The position numbers and the translations under genes are program-made. Below, one piece after another: positions 15,851 to 23,866 of a DNA stretch of 50,246 bases. Under the pieces are notes generated by a model that saw only the letters and a list, made by a program, of their open reading frames with translations, was not told where the DNA came from and did not search any database. Location of the stretch: positions 136,432 through 186,677 of the forward strand of contig CANJYB010000007.1 in NCBI GenBank assembly GCA_947479085.1. Reading direction: 5' to 3'. Origin of the DNA: Bacteroidota bacterium (GTDB taxonomy: Bacteria; Bacteroidota; Bacteroidia; 2-12-FULL-35-15). Numbering within the stretch: position 1 is the first letter of the stretch; each line of letters opens with the position of its first letter.

Positions 15851-17329
15851 TTATTCTTTAACTCCGAATTTCTTATTAATTTCCTTTGCCACTACCTGTC
15901 CGGAAATAATGGAAGGCGGAACACCTGGTCCCGGAACAGTCAGTTGACCTGCATAATACAGGTTACTAACTTTTTTGTTTTTTAATGATGGTTTTAAAAT
16001 AGCTGTCTGCATTAATGTATTGGCTAATCCATAAGCATTGCCACCAAATGAATTGTAATCGTTTTTAAAATCCTTTATGGCATAACTTTTCTTTACTATC
16101 ACAAAGGGTTTTATGCTTTGCCCTGTAAGATGTTCCAATCGGTCCATCATTAATGTATAATACTTTTCCCGAATTTCTTCCGTATCTTCTATGTCAACTG
16201 CAATCGGGATTAAAAGTACTAAATTTTCCTTTCCTTCAGGTGCCACTGTCTTATCTGTTTTGGAAGCGCAGGTAGAGTAGAAGAGAGGATTCTTAGGCCA
16301 TTGTGGTCTGTCATATATTTCTTCAGCATGTTGATCAAAGTCAGCATCAAAAAATAAATTATGATGTTCCAGTCCTTCTATTCGTTTATCAATTCCAATA
16401 TAATACATCAGGCAGGAAGGAGCCATCTTGCGCGACTTCCAATAGCTTTCTGTATAGTTACGATATTTTTGCTCCAATAGATTTTGTTCAACATGATGAT
16501 AATCGGCTGCACCAATTACAATATCGGCTTTATAAGTAACTCCGTTTGAAATCACACCGGTGGCCTGTCCGTTTTCAATAATTATTTTTTCAACGGTTTC
16601 ATTTGCCTTTAATTTTACTCCCTGTTTTTGAGCTACATTTACCATTGCTTCGACAATCTTAAACATACCACCCATAGGATACCAGGTACCAAGAACAATA
16701 TCGGCATAATTCATCATACTGTATAAAGCCGGGGTTTCATTTGGTTTGGCCCCAAGGAACAATACAGGGAATTCCAAAAGTTGTACCAATTGAGGATTGG
16801 TGAAATGTTTCTTAATATATTTGCTGATGGATTTGAATAAATCCATTTTTACAACTGCATTCAATATTCGGAAGTCGATGAACTCGAGAATGGAAAGACT
16901 TGGTTTGTGAACAAAATCGCTCATACTCACATTGTACTTATATTCTGCATCCGCAAGGAATTTTTTAAGCGGAACACTGCTTCCCTTTTCATGTTTTTCA
17001 AATAACTGATAAAACTCATTCAGGTTGGCCGGAATACGCATTACATCATCTTTTCCGAAGAATACAGCATAAGAAGGGTCCAGGCGAACAAGGTCATATT
17101 GTTCAGCTACGGTGGTATTAAATTCTTTAAAATAGTTTTCGAACACATCAGGCATCCAGTACCAGGAAGGTCCCATATCGAAGGTAAACCCATCTATCTC
17201 TAGCTTTCGTGCACGCCCGCCCGGCGAAGCGTTTTTTTCGAGTAAGGTAACATCAAATCCTTTTTTGGCAAGCGAGGTGGCTGCAGATAATCCGGCAAAA
17301 CCAGCTCCTATTACTACTACTTTTTTCAA
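15851..17329 (-). CDS. crtI: Phytoene desaturase (FAD-dependent, CrtI type)
   Basis: A 492-residue carotenoid desaturase. The N-terminal Rossmann motif V-V-I-G-A-G-F-A-G-L-S-A-A binds FAD, followed by L-L-E-K-N-A-S-P-G-G-R-A. The C-terminal FAD site is Y-Y-A-G-Q-L-T-V-P-G-P-G-V-P-P-S at ~462-477, the CrtI signature. It introduces the conjugated double bonds that turn phytoene into lycopene. Its ATG follows the rpe stop directly with no gap, and crtB follows. The number of desaturation steps cannot be told from sequence. Confidence 0.96.
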   Translation of the reverse strand: MKKVVVIGAGFAGLSAATSLAKKGFDVTLLEKNASPGGRARKLEIDGFTFDMGPSWYWMPDVFENYFKEFNTTVAEQYDLVRLDPSYAVFFGKDDVMRIPANLNEFYQLFEKHEKGSSVPLKKFLADAEYKYNVSMSDFVHKPSLSILEFIDFRILNAVVKMDLFKSISKYIKKHFTNPQLVQLLEFPVLFLGAKPNETPALYSMMNYADIVLGTWYPMGGMFKIVEAMVNVAQKQGVKLKANETVEKIIIENGQATGVISNGVTYKADIVIGAADYHHVEQNLLEQKYRNYTESYWKSRKMAPSCLMYYIGIDKRIEGLEHHNLFFDADFDQHAEEIYDRPQWPKNPLFYSTCASKTDKTVAPEGKENLVLLIPIAVDIEDTEEIREKYYTLMMDRLEHLTGQSIKPFVIVKKSYAIKDFKNDYNSFGGNAYGLANTLMQTAILKPSLKNKKVSNLYYAGQLTVPGPGVPPSIISGQVVAKEINKKFGVKE

Positions 17330-17986
17330 CTATTGATTTATGTTTTTCAGGGTTGAAATTGTTGCTGCCGGACTTGCAGAGGAAAATACGGTATTACCCG
17401 CTACCAGAACATTGGCACTGGAATCAATCAGCTTTTTATAGTTATTCAAATCCACACCTCCATCCACTTCAATAAGAGCTTTTGATTTAGTGGTACGTAT
17501 AATATCACGCAAGTTTTGTATTTTATTATAAGTGTTTTCAATAAACTTTTGCCCTCCGAATCCAGGGTTAACACTCATTACCAGTACCATATCAAGGTCG
17601 CTAATGATGTCGTTCAGCAGGTTTACAGATGTATGCGGGTTAATAGCTACCCCCGCTTTCATTCCTAATGCTTTAATAGCCTGAACGGTTCGGTGTAAAT
17701 GAGTACAACCTTCCAGGTGAACAGTCAATATATCTGCACCTGCCTCTTTAAATTGTTGCAGGTATTGATCAGGGTTTGCAATCATTAAGTGAACATCCAA
17801 TGGTTTGGTGGCATATTTTTTTATTGCTTTTATTACAGGAAAACCAAATGAAATATTAGGAACAAATACCCCATCCATTATGTCCACATGAAACCAATCG
17901 GCTTCGCTATTGTTAATCATTTCCACATCCCTTTGCAGGTTGGCAAAGTCTGCGGAAAGAACGGATGGTGCTATCAGGTGATTCAT
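17330..17986 (-). CDS. rpe: Ribulose-phosphate 3-epimerase
   Basis: A 218-residue TIM-barrel epimerase interconverting ribulose 5-phosphate and xylulose 5-phosphate. Diagnostic motifs are A-P-S-V-L-S-A-D-F near the start, H-V-D-I-M-D-G-V-F-V-P-N (metal and acid residues, ~33-44), H-L-M-I, M-S-V-N-P-G-F-G-G-Q-K-F (~137-148) and E-V-D-G-G-V (~173-178). It is the first gene of the run into crtI, abutting it exactly, so sugar-phosphate and carotenoid genes probably share a transcript. A near-consensus -7 (minus strand CATCTTTG) lies at 18054-18061. Confidence 0.97.
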   Translation of the reverse strand: MNHLIAPSVLSADFANLQRDVEMINNSEADWFHVDIMDGVFVPNISFGFPVIKAIKKYATKPLDVHLMIANPDQYLQQFKEAGADILTVHLEGCTHLHRTVQAIKALGMKAGVAINPHTSVNLLNDIISDLDMVLVMSVNPGFGGQKFIENTYNKIQNLRDIIRTTKSKALIEVDGGVDLNNYKKLIDSSANVLVAGNTVFSSASPAATISTLKNINQ

Positions 17987-18111
17987 TTTATTATTATTTA
18001 AGTATTAAACAGTTATTACGGTTTATTGTTTTATTTGAATATTTAATTCAATGCAAAGATGTCAAAAATGCATAAAGCAATGAATATAAATGGTCGAAGA
18101 GGTTATAAGAA

Positions 18112-18139
18112 TCCCCATCCTAACTCAATAGAATGGGGA
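18112..18139. terminator. Weak hairpin after the ferredoxin gene
   Basis: TCCCCAT (18112-18118) and ATGGGGA (18133-18139) form a 7-bp stem just past the ferredoxin stop. The downstream run on the minus strand is only moderately T-rich, so terminator function is plausible rather than clear. Confidence 0.4.
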
Positions 18140-18164
18140 CGTATTAAATACTAAACTTATAATA

Positions 18165-18512
18165 TTATACATGCATCTGACCTTTCTGAGCCAGCAGCGA
18201 TTCTTTACTTTCTCTCCAGTTTTCGTCATCCACACAGCAGTCTACAGGGCAAACAGCAGCACATTGCGGTTCATCATGAAAGCCAACACATTCTGTACAT
18301 TTATCGGGTACTATGTAATAAACATCCATTGTTTTAGGTTCCTGTGGAGCATCTGCATCAGCGGTGGTACCTGTTTTCCCGGTAAAAGTTCCTTTTATAG
18401 ATGTACCGTCTGCAAAACGCCATTCGTTCCCTCCTTCATATATTGCATTGTTCGGACATTCAGGTTCGCATGCGCCACAATTAATGCATTCGTCAGTTAT
18501 TTTAATTGCCAT
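18165..18512 (-). CDS. 2[4Fe-4S] dicluster ferredoxin
   Basis: A 115-residue low-potential electron carrier. The first cluster is bound by [12 protein letters not shown] (~11-22). The second is bound by C-T-E-C, then eight residues, then C-A-A-V-C-P (~73-90), the long-spaced form of Alvin-type ferredoxins. The ~45-residue insertion between the sites is larger than in the smallest ferredoxins. It is divergent from an acyl-CoA reductase gene 54 bp away, and the pair shares a promoter region. A functional link, with the ferredoxin supplying or taking electrons for acyl reduction, is inference. Confidence 0.92.
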   Translation of the reverse strand: MAIKITDECINCGACEPECPNNAIYEGGNEWRFADGTSIKGTFTGKTGTTADADAPQEPKTMDVYYIVPDKCTECVGFHDEPQCAAVCPVDCCVDDENWRESKESLLAQKGQMHV

Positions 18513-18531
18513 ATCACTGGTTTGTTTTTAG

Positions 18532-18561
18532 TAGTTTTGTAAAATAATTTCGACAAATATA
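18532..18561. promoter_or_regulatory. Back-to-back -7 elements of the ferredoxin/acyl-CoA reductase pair
   Basis: Plus strand TAGTTTTG (18532-18539) precedes the acyl-CoA reductase ATG by 27 bp. Minus strand TATATTTG (18554-18561) precedes the ferredoxin ATG by 41 bp. Both fit TAnnTTTG. A minus-strand TTG at 18579-18581 is a near-spaced -33 for the ferredoxin promoter. The two promoters overlap, so their use may be mutually exclusive. Confidence 0.55.
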
Positions 18562-18566
18562 ATAAA

Positions 18567-19637
18567 ATGGTACTAGACCAACGAATAAAATCTTTTGTTG
18601 CACTTGCAAATTTCTTAAAACAATTTTCTGCCAATGCAGCAAAAGAGAATGAAAATGCGCTGAATGATTTATTTTACGACAACCTTGAACAACTGATTAA
18701 AACCGTTCATATTTACAATCCCTGGTTTACAGAAGAAAATGTGCGCAATGCACTGGGTGCAATTGCTCAAACCTTAAATGAAGAAGAACTGGTGGAATGG
18801 GCCTCAAAGTATATTCACCAGTTATCCGCAAATAAAGCACCTAAGCAAGTGGCTGTAATAATGGCGGGAAATATTCCAATGGTTGGTTTTCATGATATGC
18901 TTTCGGTTTTGTTGTCCGGAAACATATTTATTGGCAAACTTTCTTCTGACGATAAATTTCTAATGCCTTATCTTTCAAAAATACTCATTGCTACAGAGCC
19001 TGAATTTGCAGGATTGATTGAGTTTACAGAAGGACAATTAAAAGATATGGATGCAGTTATTGCTACAGGCAGCAATAATTCTGCCCGTTATTTCGAATAT
19101 TATTTTGGTAAATATCCTCATATCATTCGTAAAAACAGGAATTCGGTAGCGGTGCTAACGGGCACTGAAACCACTGAACAATTGCGACTTTTAGGGAATG
19201 ATGTTTTTCAATACTTTGGCCTGGGTTGCCGAAATGTTTCGAAACTCTACGTTCCGAAAGGGTATGTATTTGATATGTTTTATCAATCTATTTTTGATTT
19301 CAATAATGTGGTGAATAATAATAAATATGCCAATAATTACGATTATAACCGCACTGTTTATTTAATGGCCAACCATCCATCCCTACTAGATAATAATTTT
19401 TTGCTCTTAAAAGAAGACACCGGTTTTTCATCTCCAATAGGTGTTTTGTTTTTTGAATATTATGACGATGTGAAAACATTAAATACTGAACTGGAAAAAG
19501 CAAAAGAGCAAATTCAATGTATTGTTTCTGGAAGCAGTGATATCAACAATTCAATCCCTTTTGGAAAAGCGCAATGTCCTGCATTAACGGATTATGCAGA
19601 TGGAGTGGATACCATGAAGTTTTTAGTGGAATTGTAA
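18567..19637 (+). CDS. LuxC-like acyl-CoA reductase
   Basis: A 356-residue member of the acyl-CoA reductase (LuxC-type) branch of the aldehyde dehydrogenase fold. Supporting motifs are V-A-V-I-M-A-G-N-I-P-M-V-G-F-H-D (~95-110, dinucleotide side), A-V-I-A-T-G-S-N-N-S-A-R-Y-F (~160-173) and Y-F-G-L-G-C-R-N-V-S-K (~214-224), whose cysteine is the likely thioester nucleophile. The expected reaction is NAD(P)H-dependent reduction of acyl-CoA to aldehyde. It is slightly shorter than LuxC of luminous bacteria. The divergent ferredoxin gene is its only close partner. The natural substrate in Bacteroidota is not evident. Confidence 0.88.
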   Translation: MVLDQRIKSFVALANFLKQFSANAAKENENALNDLFYDNLEQLIKTVHIYNPWFTEENVRNALGAIAQTLNEEELVEWASKYIHQLSANKAPKQVAVIMAGNIPMVGFHDMLSVLLSGNIFIGKLSSDDKFLMPYLSKILIATEPEFAGLIEFTEGQLKDMDAVIATGSNNSARYFEYYFGKYPHIIRKNRNSVAVLTGTETTEQLRLLGNDVFQYFGLGCRNVSKLYVPKGYVFDMFYQSIFDFNNVVNNNKYANNYDYNRTVYLMANHPSLLDNNFLLLKEDTGFSSPIGVLFFEYYDDVKTLNTELEKAKEQIQCIVSGSSDINNSIPFGKAQCPALTDYADGVDTMKFLVEL

Positions 19638-19672
19638 AAGTTTAAAGTATACAGTTTACAGTTTGTTGTTTA

Positions 19673-19912
19673 TTATTTCTTCGGTCCTGGCTTGTGCCCG
19701 TAAAAATGCATACTGGTTCTTCGTTCCTGCCTGCGGTATGCTTTTCTTGCTTTACGGTCGGCCTTGGTTTGCCTTCCTAATTCTGCCCCGCTTGGCTTTA
19801 CTTTTTTATGAAGATAGGGATTATAACCACCTGAATATTTATGGCAGGAACTTACCGTTATTACTAACAAAGTACAGATGGCTAACAGACTTATCTTATT
19901 TATTCTTTTCAT
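19673..19912 (-). CDS. Small basic lipoprotein
   Basis: A 79-residue protein starting at ATG 19912, chosen because M-K-R-I-N-K leads directly into a lipoprotein signal ending V-I-T-V-S-S-C. The mature part carries N-P-Y-L-H-K-K-V-K-P-S and ends in an Arg/Lys-rich tail with H-K-P-G-P-K-K. It shares the N-P-Y-L-x-x-K-x-K-P-S motif with the lipoprotein at 20063-20362, so the two are paralogues. The -7 element TACTTTTG (19920-19927) nearly touches the start codon. Function unknown; the basic tail may contact peptidoglycan or LPS. Confidence 0.75.
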   Translation of the reverse strand: MKRINKISLLAICTLLVITVSSCHKYSGGYNPYLHKKVKPSGAELGRQTKADRKARKAYRRQERRTSMHFYGHKPGPKK

Positions 19913-20021
19913 TGCTTTACAAAAGTAGAGTAATAACTTCTTTGTATTTATTCGCTTTCCCGTTTTTCTCAACGGAATTATAAACAATTGGAAAATGTTT
20001 ATTTAATTTGAAATCATTGTT

Positions 20022-20071
20022 ATGAGGGCGGGCTTTGTTAACCCATACCAAAGCACCGCCCCTCACAACCT
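20022..20071. terminator. Imperfect GC-rich hairpin after the second small lipoprotein
   Basis: Sequence around 20022-20037 (GAGGGCGGGCTTTG) pairs imperfectly with CAAAGCACCGCCCCTC at 20050-20065, overlapping the stop codon of the 20063-20362 gene. It is a plausible terminator between the two paralogous lipoprotein genes, though without a strong T-run. Confidence 0.4.
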
Positions 20072-20362
20072 TGCCCTCACTTTTTCCTTCTTTAATTCCA
20101 TTCCCTTTTTCCAGTGATGCTTTTTCTTCAGAAATTTCTTATTCGATTTATTTAAGTTTTCCTTGTTATTCACCAGTTGTTGCTTGTATTCTTTCCTGGC
20201 AATGGCTATGTTTTTCTCTGTTTCCCTTTTCAATTGCTCACTGGGTTTCATTTTCATGGTAAGGTAAGGATTGGTATGCACCCTTCTTGCGCAGGAACTA
20301 AAAACTATAATGAACAATAGAGATAATATGTAAACCTGTTTCATCTTCAAAATATTTTTCAT
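20063..20362 (-). CDS. Small basic lipoprotein, paralogue of 19673-19912
   Basis: A 99-residue protein using ATG 20362 (20344 is possible). The N-terminus M-K-N-I-L-K-M-K leads into a hydrophobic core and lipobox I-V-F-S-S-C. The mature protein has N-P-Y-L-T-M-K-M-K-P-S and then a long lysine/arginine/glutamine helix with K-K-H-H-W-K-K. It ends with a TGA stop. The shared motif and gene order show a tandem duplication with the neighbour. It is divergent from the cytochrome/copper lipoprotein gene, 49 bp away. Function unknown. Confidence 0.72.
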   Translation of the reverse strand: MKNILKMKQVYILSLLFIIVFSSCARRVHTNPYLTMKMKPSEQLKRETEKNIAIARKEYKQQLVNNKENLNKSNKKFLKKKHHWKKGMELKKEKVRARL

Positions 20363-20411
20363 AGTGTAATCAAACAATAGTTTAATTTTGTTTCCTATTA
20401 TTTATAACGCA

Positions 20412-21779
20412 ATGATTCCAAAAAGATACAGCTTTCTATCTATTATTTTTTTTACACTGTTTGTTTTACCTTCCTGCACCCATAATGAACTACCCGAAAA
20501 AGTTACCTATTCAGAACATATAGCGCCCATACTTTATAAAAACTGTACCGGCTGTCATCGCATTGGTGAAGCAGGAGGATTTAATTTACTGACTTACCAG
20601 GATGCATCCTCCCGCGGAAAGTTATTAAAGTATGTCACCCAGTCGCGGTTTATGCCACCATGGCCTGCCGATGCCACCTATTCTCATTTTATTGATGAAA
20701 AGGTATTGACACAGGAAGAGATAGATATGATTGCTAAATGGGCTGATACGGGTTGCCCTGTTGGTGATTCTGCCAAATTACCTGCACCTCCTGTATTCCC
20801 GGTAGGTTCACAATTAGGCAAACCTGACCTGGTGATAAAACTCAAGGATGTGTATAAAATAAAAGGAGATGCACAGGACCGCTTTTTATTAATGCGCGTG
20901 CCTTACCAGATTCCAAGAGATACATTTGTTTCGGTGGTGGAAGTGGTTCCGGATAATCGTAAACTGGTACACCATGTTAATGCACAATTATTAAGTTATG
21001 AATTTGATAAACGAAAGGATGTGTTTGCCGGAAATTCGGTGGTGGATGTGAAAGATTATCCCACCACACTCGAAGCCTATCAGCAACTCAACCTGGCCAA
21101 TGATGATGGCACTTATCCCATGATGACCTTTTCGCTGACCAATTACCTGCCGGGAGTAACTCCACCCATTTATCCTGATGGTATCGGAGGGTTTGATTTT
21201 ACACGAAAAGGAGCCATTTTTCTGAAAGATATTCATTATGGTCCATCCCGCAGAGATACCACCGACCAGACTGCTTTTAATATTTTTTATGCAAAGGAAC
21301 AACCAAAAAGAAGAGCAAAGGAATTTCAATTGGGGACATTTGGAGTGGTGCCTACTGTGCCTGTTTTAGTTATTCCTCCTGATACCGTAATGACTTTTCA
21401 TGCGGACTATACGTTGCCCTTCGATATTTCGGTACTGACTTTAAATCCCCACATGCACTTGTTGGGGAAGCAGTTTTTGGCTTATGCCATTACCCCAAAG
21501 GGAGATACTATACATCTTATCAGGATAAATAAATGGGATTTCAGATGGCAGTATTTTTACACCTTTAAAACCATGGTTAAAATACCAAAAGGTTCGGTGG
21601 TGCATGCCGAAGGAGTGTACGACAATACTCGTAAGAATCCGAACAACCCGTTCAGTCCACCAAGGCTGGTAGCAGAGCGGGAGGGAAGTATGCGCACTTC
21701 TGATGAGATGTTCCAGTTTATTGTTACCTACCTGCCTTACCAGGAAGGAGATGAAAACATTTCACTGGAACATAAATAG
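20412..21779 (+). CDS. Lipoprotein with cytochrome c motif and copper monooxygenase-like domain
   Basis: A 455-residue protein starting at ATG 20412, preceded by the -7 element TAATTTTG (20383-20390). A lipoprotein signal ends L-P-S-C at ~22. Residues ~35-120 carry one c-type haem site, C-T-G-C-H, with R-F-M-P-P-W-P as the likely distal-ligand loop. The rest resembles the two-domain copper type II ascorbate-dependent monooxygenase fold: L-V-H-H-V-N-A (paired histidines) and N-P-H-M-H-L-L-G (H-x-H site). The haem could feed electrons to copper. Such fusions recur in Bacteroidota and Planctomycetota with unknown substrates. Haem attachment and the copper histidines are visible; the reaction is inferred. 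Confidence 0.85.
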   Translation: MIPKRYSFLSIIFFTLFVLPSCTHNELPEKVTYSEHIAPILYKNCTGCHRIGEAGGFNLLTYQDASSRGKLLKYVTQSRFMPPWPADATYSHFIDEKVLTQEEIDMIAKWADTGCPVGDSAKLPAPPVFPVGSQLGKPDLVIKLKDVYKIKGDAQDRFLLMRVPYQIPRDTFVSVVEVVPDNRKLVHHVNAQLLSYEFDKRKDVFAGNSVVDVKDYPTTLEAYQQLNLANDDGTYPMMTFSLTNYLPGVTPPIYPDGIGGFDFTRKGAIFLKDIHYGPSRRDTTDQTAFNIFYAKEQPKRRAKEFQLGTFGVVPTVPVLVIPPDTVMTFHADYTLPFDISVLTLNPHMHLLGKQFLAYAITPKGDTIHLIRINKWDFRWQYFYTFKTMVKIPKGSVVHAEGVYDNTRKNPNNPFSPPRLVAEREGSMRTSDEMFQFIVTYLPYQEGDENISLEHK

Positions 21780-21789
21780 GTCAATCGCT

Positions 21790-22449
21790 TTACTTAATCA
21801 CTATCACTTTTTTCCCGGTTTGTGTTTCATAATCTTTTGCAAATTCCCTGAACTGATGAACCGAATGCCTATCTAGGATGACAATTTTTAAATCTTCCCA
21901 TTCGTCATCATGAAAAGGCAGGCTCATATCTGTTAATGAAATGCTTCCCAGATAAGTTTCCTTCAGTTTCCAGAAAAAGAAGCGTGTATTTACTTTATAC
22001 ACTTCGTACTTGAAATCGTCTGCTTTACTTTTCGAATAATGTAATTTTATGTTTATTTTATCATCAAACTTTGAACACAGTAATTGTTTTAATTCATCTT
22101 CCTTTCCGCCTCTTATATTTTTAACTTTCATAATATGCTTATTAGTAGTATTATTTGTTGTTTGTTGGTATTCAGGAGCACCTTTGGTCTCCTGGTTTTT
22201 AAGGAATTTTTCAATTCCCGTTTTGCAGGCCTCTTCTCCTCTGGGAGTAAGTTTGGCCCTGTATCTGTAAGGATCAGCAAAAGCAATTAAATTGCGGGTT
22301 AATAATTTTTCTTCTATTAAAACAAAATCGTCAAGCGAAACACCGTTACCGATTAATTTTAACGAATACTCTTCAAAAGCCACATTCCCATTATTAGTAT
22401 GGAGAATATTTAATAATTCTTTTGCCACTTCCATTTCTTTAGTGGTCAT
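21790..22449 (-). CDS. Uncharacterised protein with N-terminal winged-helix-like region
   Basis: A 219-residue soluble protein without a signal peptide. Residues 1-75 look like a winged-helix fold: alternating helices ending Y-R-Y-R-A-K-L-T-P-R-G-E-E-A, the typical wing plus helix of MarR/PadR-like proteins. Then come a Thr/Asn-rich linker and a ~120-residue C-terminal alpha/beta region with F-F-F-W-K-L-K-E-T-Y. It is convergent with the copper-lipoprotein gene (10 bp between stops). I do not recognise a family. DNA binding is possible but unproven. Confidence 0.65.
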   Translation of the reverse strand: MTTKEMEVAKELLNILHTNNGNVAFEEYSLKLIGNGVSLDDFVLIEEKLLTRNLIAFADPYRYRAKLTPRGEEACKTGIEKFLKNQETKGAPEYQQTTNNTTNKHIMKVKNIRGGKEDELKQLLCSKFDDKINIKLHYSKSKADDFKYEVYKVNTRFFFWKLKETYLGSISLTDMSLPFHDDEWEDLKIVILDRHSVHQFREFAKDYETQTGKKVIVIK

Positions 22450-22551
22450 AAGTTTTGGTTATTGATTAAATAAAAATGCTGTTGAATACGCTCCGTTACG
22501 GTTATAAAATGAATAATAACCAAACAGAAAAAACGCTAAAAAAGGAAATTG

Positions 22552-23673
22552 CTAAACAGCAGGGGGCCCGCGAAGCGAAAGGGTTGAAAGGTAATAAGGA
22601 GAAAAATTATTTTTATAATCAGGTAAAACGTAGGAAATATAAATGATAAACGGTGCTGTTAAAGTAGCACCGTATAATAATCCATTTGATAATTGAATAA
22701 GATTGGCAATTGGCATGGTGCCGTTTATGGAATCAAAATCAAATAAGTCAGAATAAGAATTTGAAGCAATATCAAAACTGAAAAGAGTACCCATGCTATG
22801 GACTCCTCCGGCAGATGCGGTTCCATATAGTTTATTGTTGCTTGCCTGCATCAATGCCCCCATTGGGGTTCCTCCTGTAAGCATATCAAAGTCATATAGT
22901 TTTTGATAAGCACTAGTAGAAGGGTCAAACCTGAAAATTACTCCCTTATTATTCGCCCCACCGTCTAAAGTATTCCCATATATTTTTCCATCATTTGCCA
23001 GTACAAGCCCTCCGTAAGGGCTGCTGCCATCAGTAGTTCCGTTAAAATCAAAAAGGTCAGTATAGGTATTTGTAAGTAAATCGTAACTGTATATAGCACC
23101 GGCATTATTATTAAAGGGTCCACCTTCGGAAGCAATACCATATAATTTAGTGTTAATTACTATTGGCACGTAAAAAGGGATAGCACCGGTTATGTTTACA
23201 AAATCAAATAAGTCAGTATATGTATTACTCACAGGGTCGAAACTATAAAGCACACCTTTATTATTAATGCCTCCGTATGAGGTGGTGCCATACAATAATC
23301 CATTTGGGCCTTCCACTAATCCGCTTTGCGGGAGATTATTATGAGTGATGTCAAAATTATGAACATCGGTATAATTATTTGTTTGCATGTTGATTTCAAA
23401 AATGGTTCCTGTAAGCATATTTCCTTTAAAGGAGCAAACACCATAAAGGTTGCCATTTCCTAATCTTATAAGGTTGCAATAAGGCTGCTGTCAACCTGTA
23501 GCGCCACATGTATAAACAGTTGTAAATCCTGTTCCGTTTATATTTAATTTGAAGATAGTTCCGTTTTCATTTATTCCTCCATGCCATGTAGTACCCCATA
23601 ATTCAATATTTTGAGATTTACCTATTAATGAAACAACAAGAATACTGAATAATGAGAGTAGAAGTTTTTTCAT
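22552..23673 (-). pseudogene. Gloeo_Verruco-repeat secreted protein interrupted by an in-frame TGA
   Basis: The reading frame runs from ATG 23673 to a stop at 22552 but is cut by TGA at 23491-23493. The same frame continues without any shift as Q-Q-P-Y-C-N-L-I-R-L-G-N-G-N-L-Y-G, exactly the repeat chemistry expected. About six repeats of the L-Y-G-x-T/A-x-x-G-G...G-x-x-F/Y-x-F-D type (TIGR03803-like) follow, after a signal peptide ending I-G-K-S-Q. A single substitution would restore the gene. The C-terminus is short and lacks the usual T9SS sorting domain, suggesting further decay. Either a real nonsense mutation or a sequence error. Confidence 0.7.
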
Positions 23674-23820
23674 AGCAAGGAGTTTTTAGATAGTATGATG
23701 TAACAAAGATAAATTAATTACATATATAAACAATTGAGTTTATAACAACCGTCTAAATTATAACCCAATGACCAATGTCCAATAACTTTCCTTTGTTACC
23801 TAACTAATAAATAATAACAA

Positions 23821-23828
23821 TACCTTTG
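23821..23828 (+). promoter_or_regulatory. Candidate -7 element before the repeat-rich exported protein
   Basis: TACCTTTG fits the TAnnTTTG consensus and lies 38 bp before the TTG start at 23867. A TTTG at 23792-23795 is 25 bp upstream, longer than the usual 19-bp spacing. Confidence 0.4.
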
Positions 23829-23866
23829 TATCTCATTAAAATCATTTCTTTAAAGAATAAAGGCTT

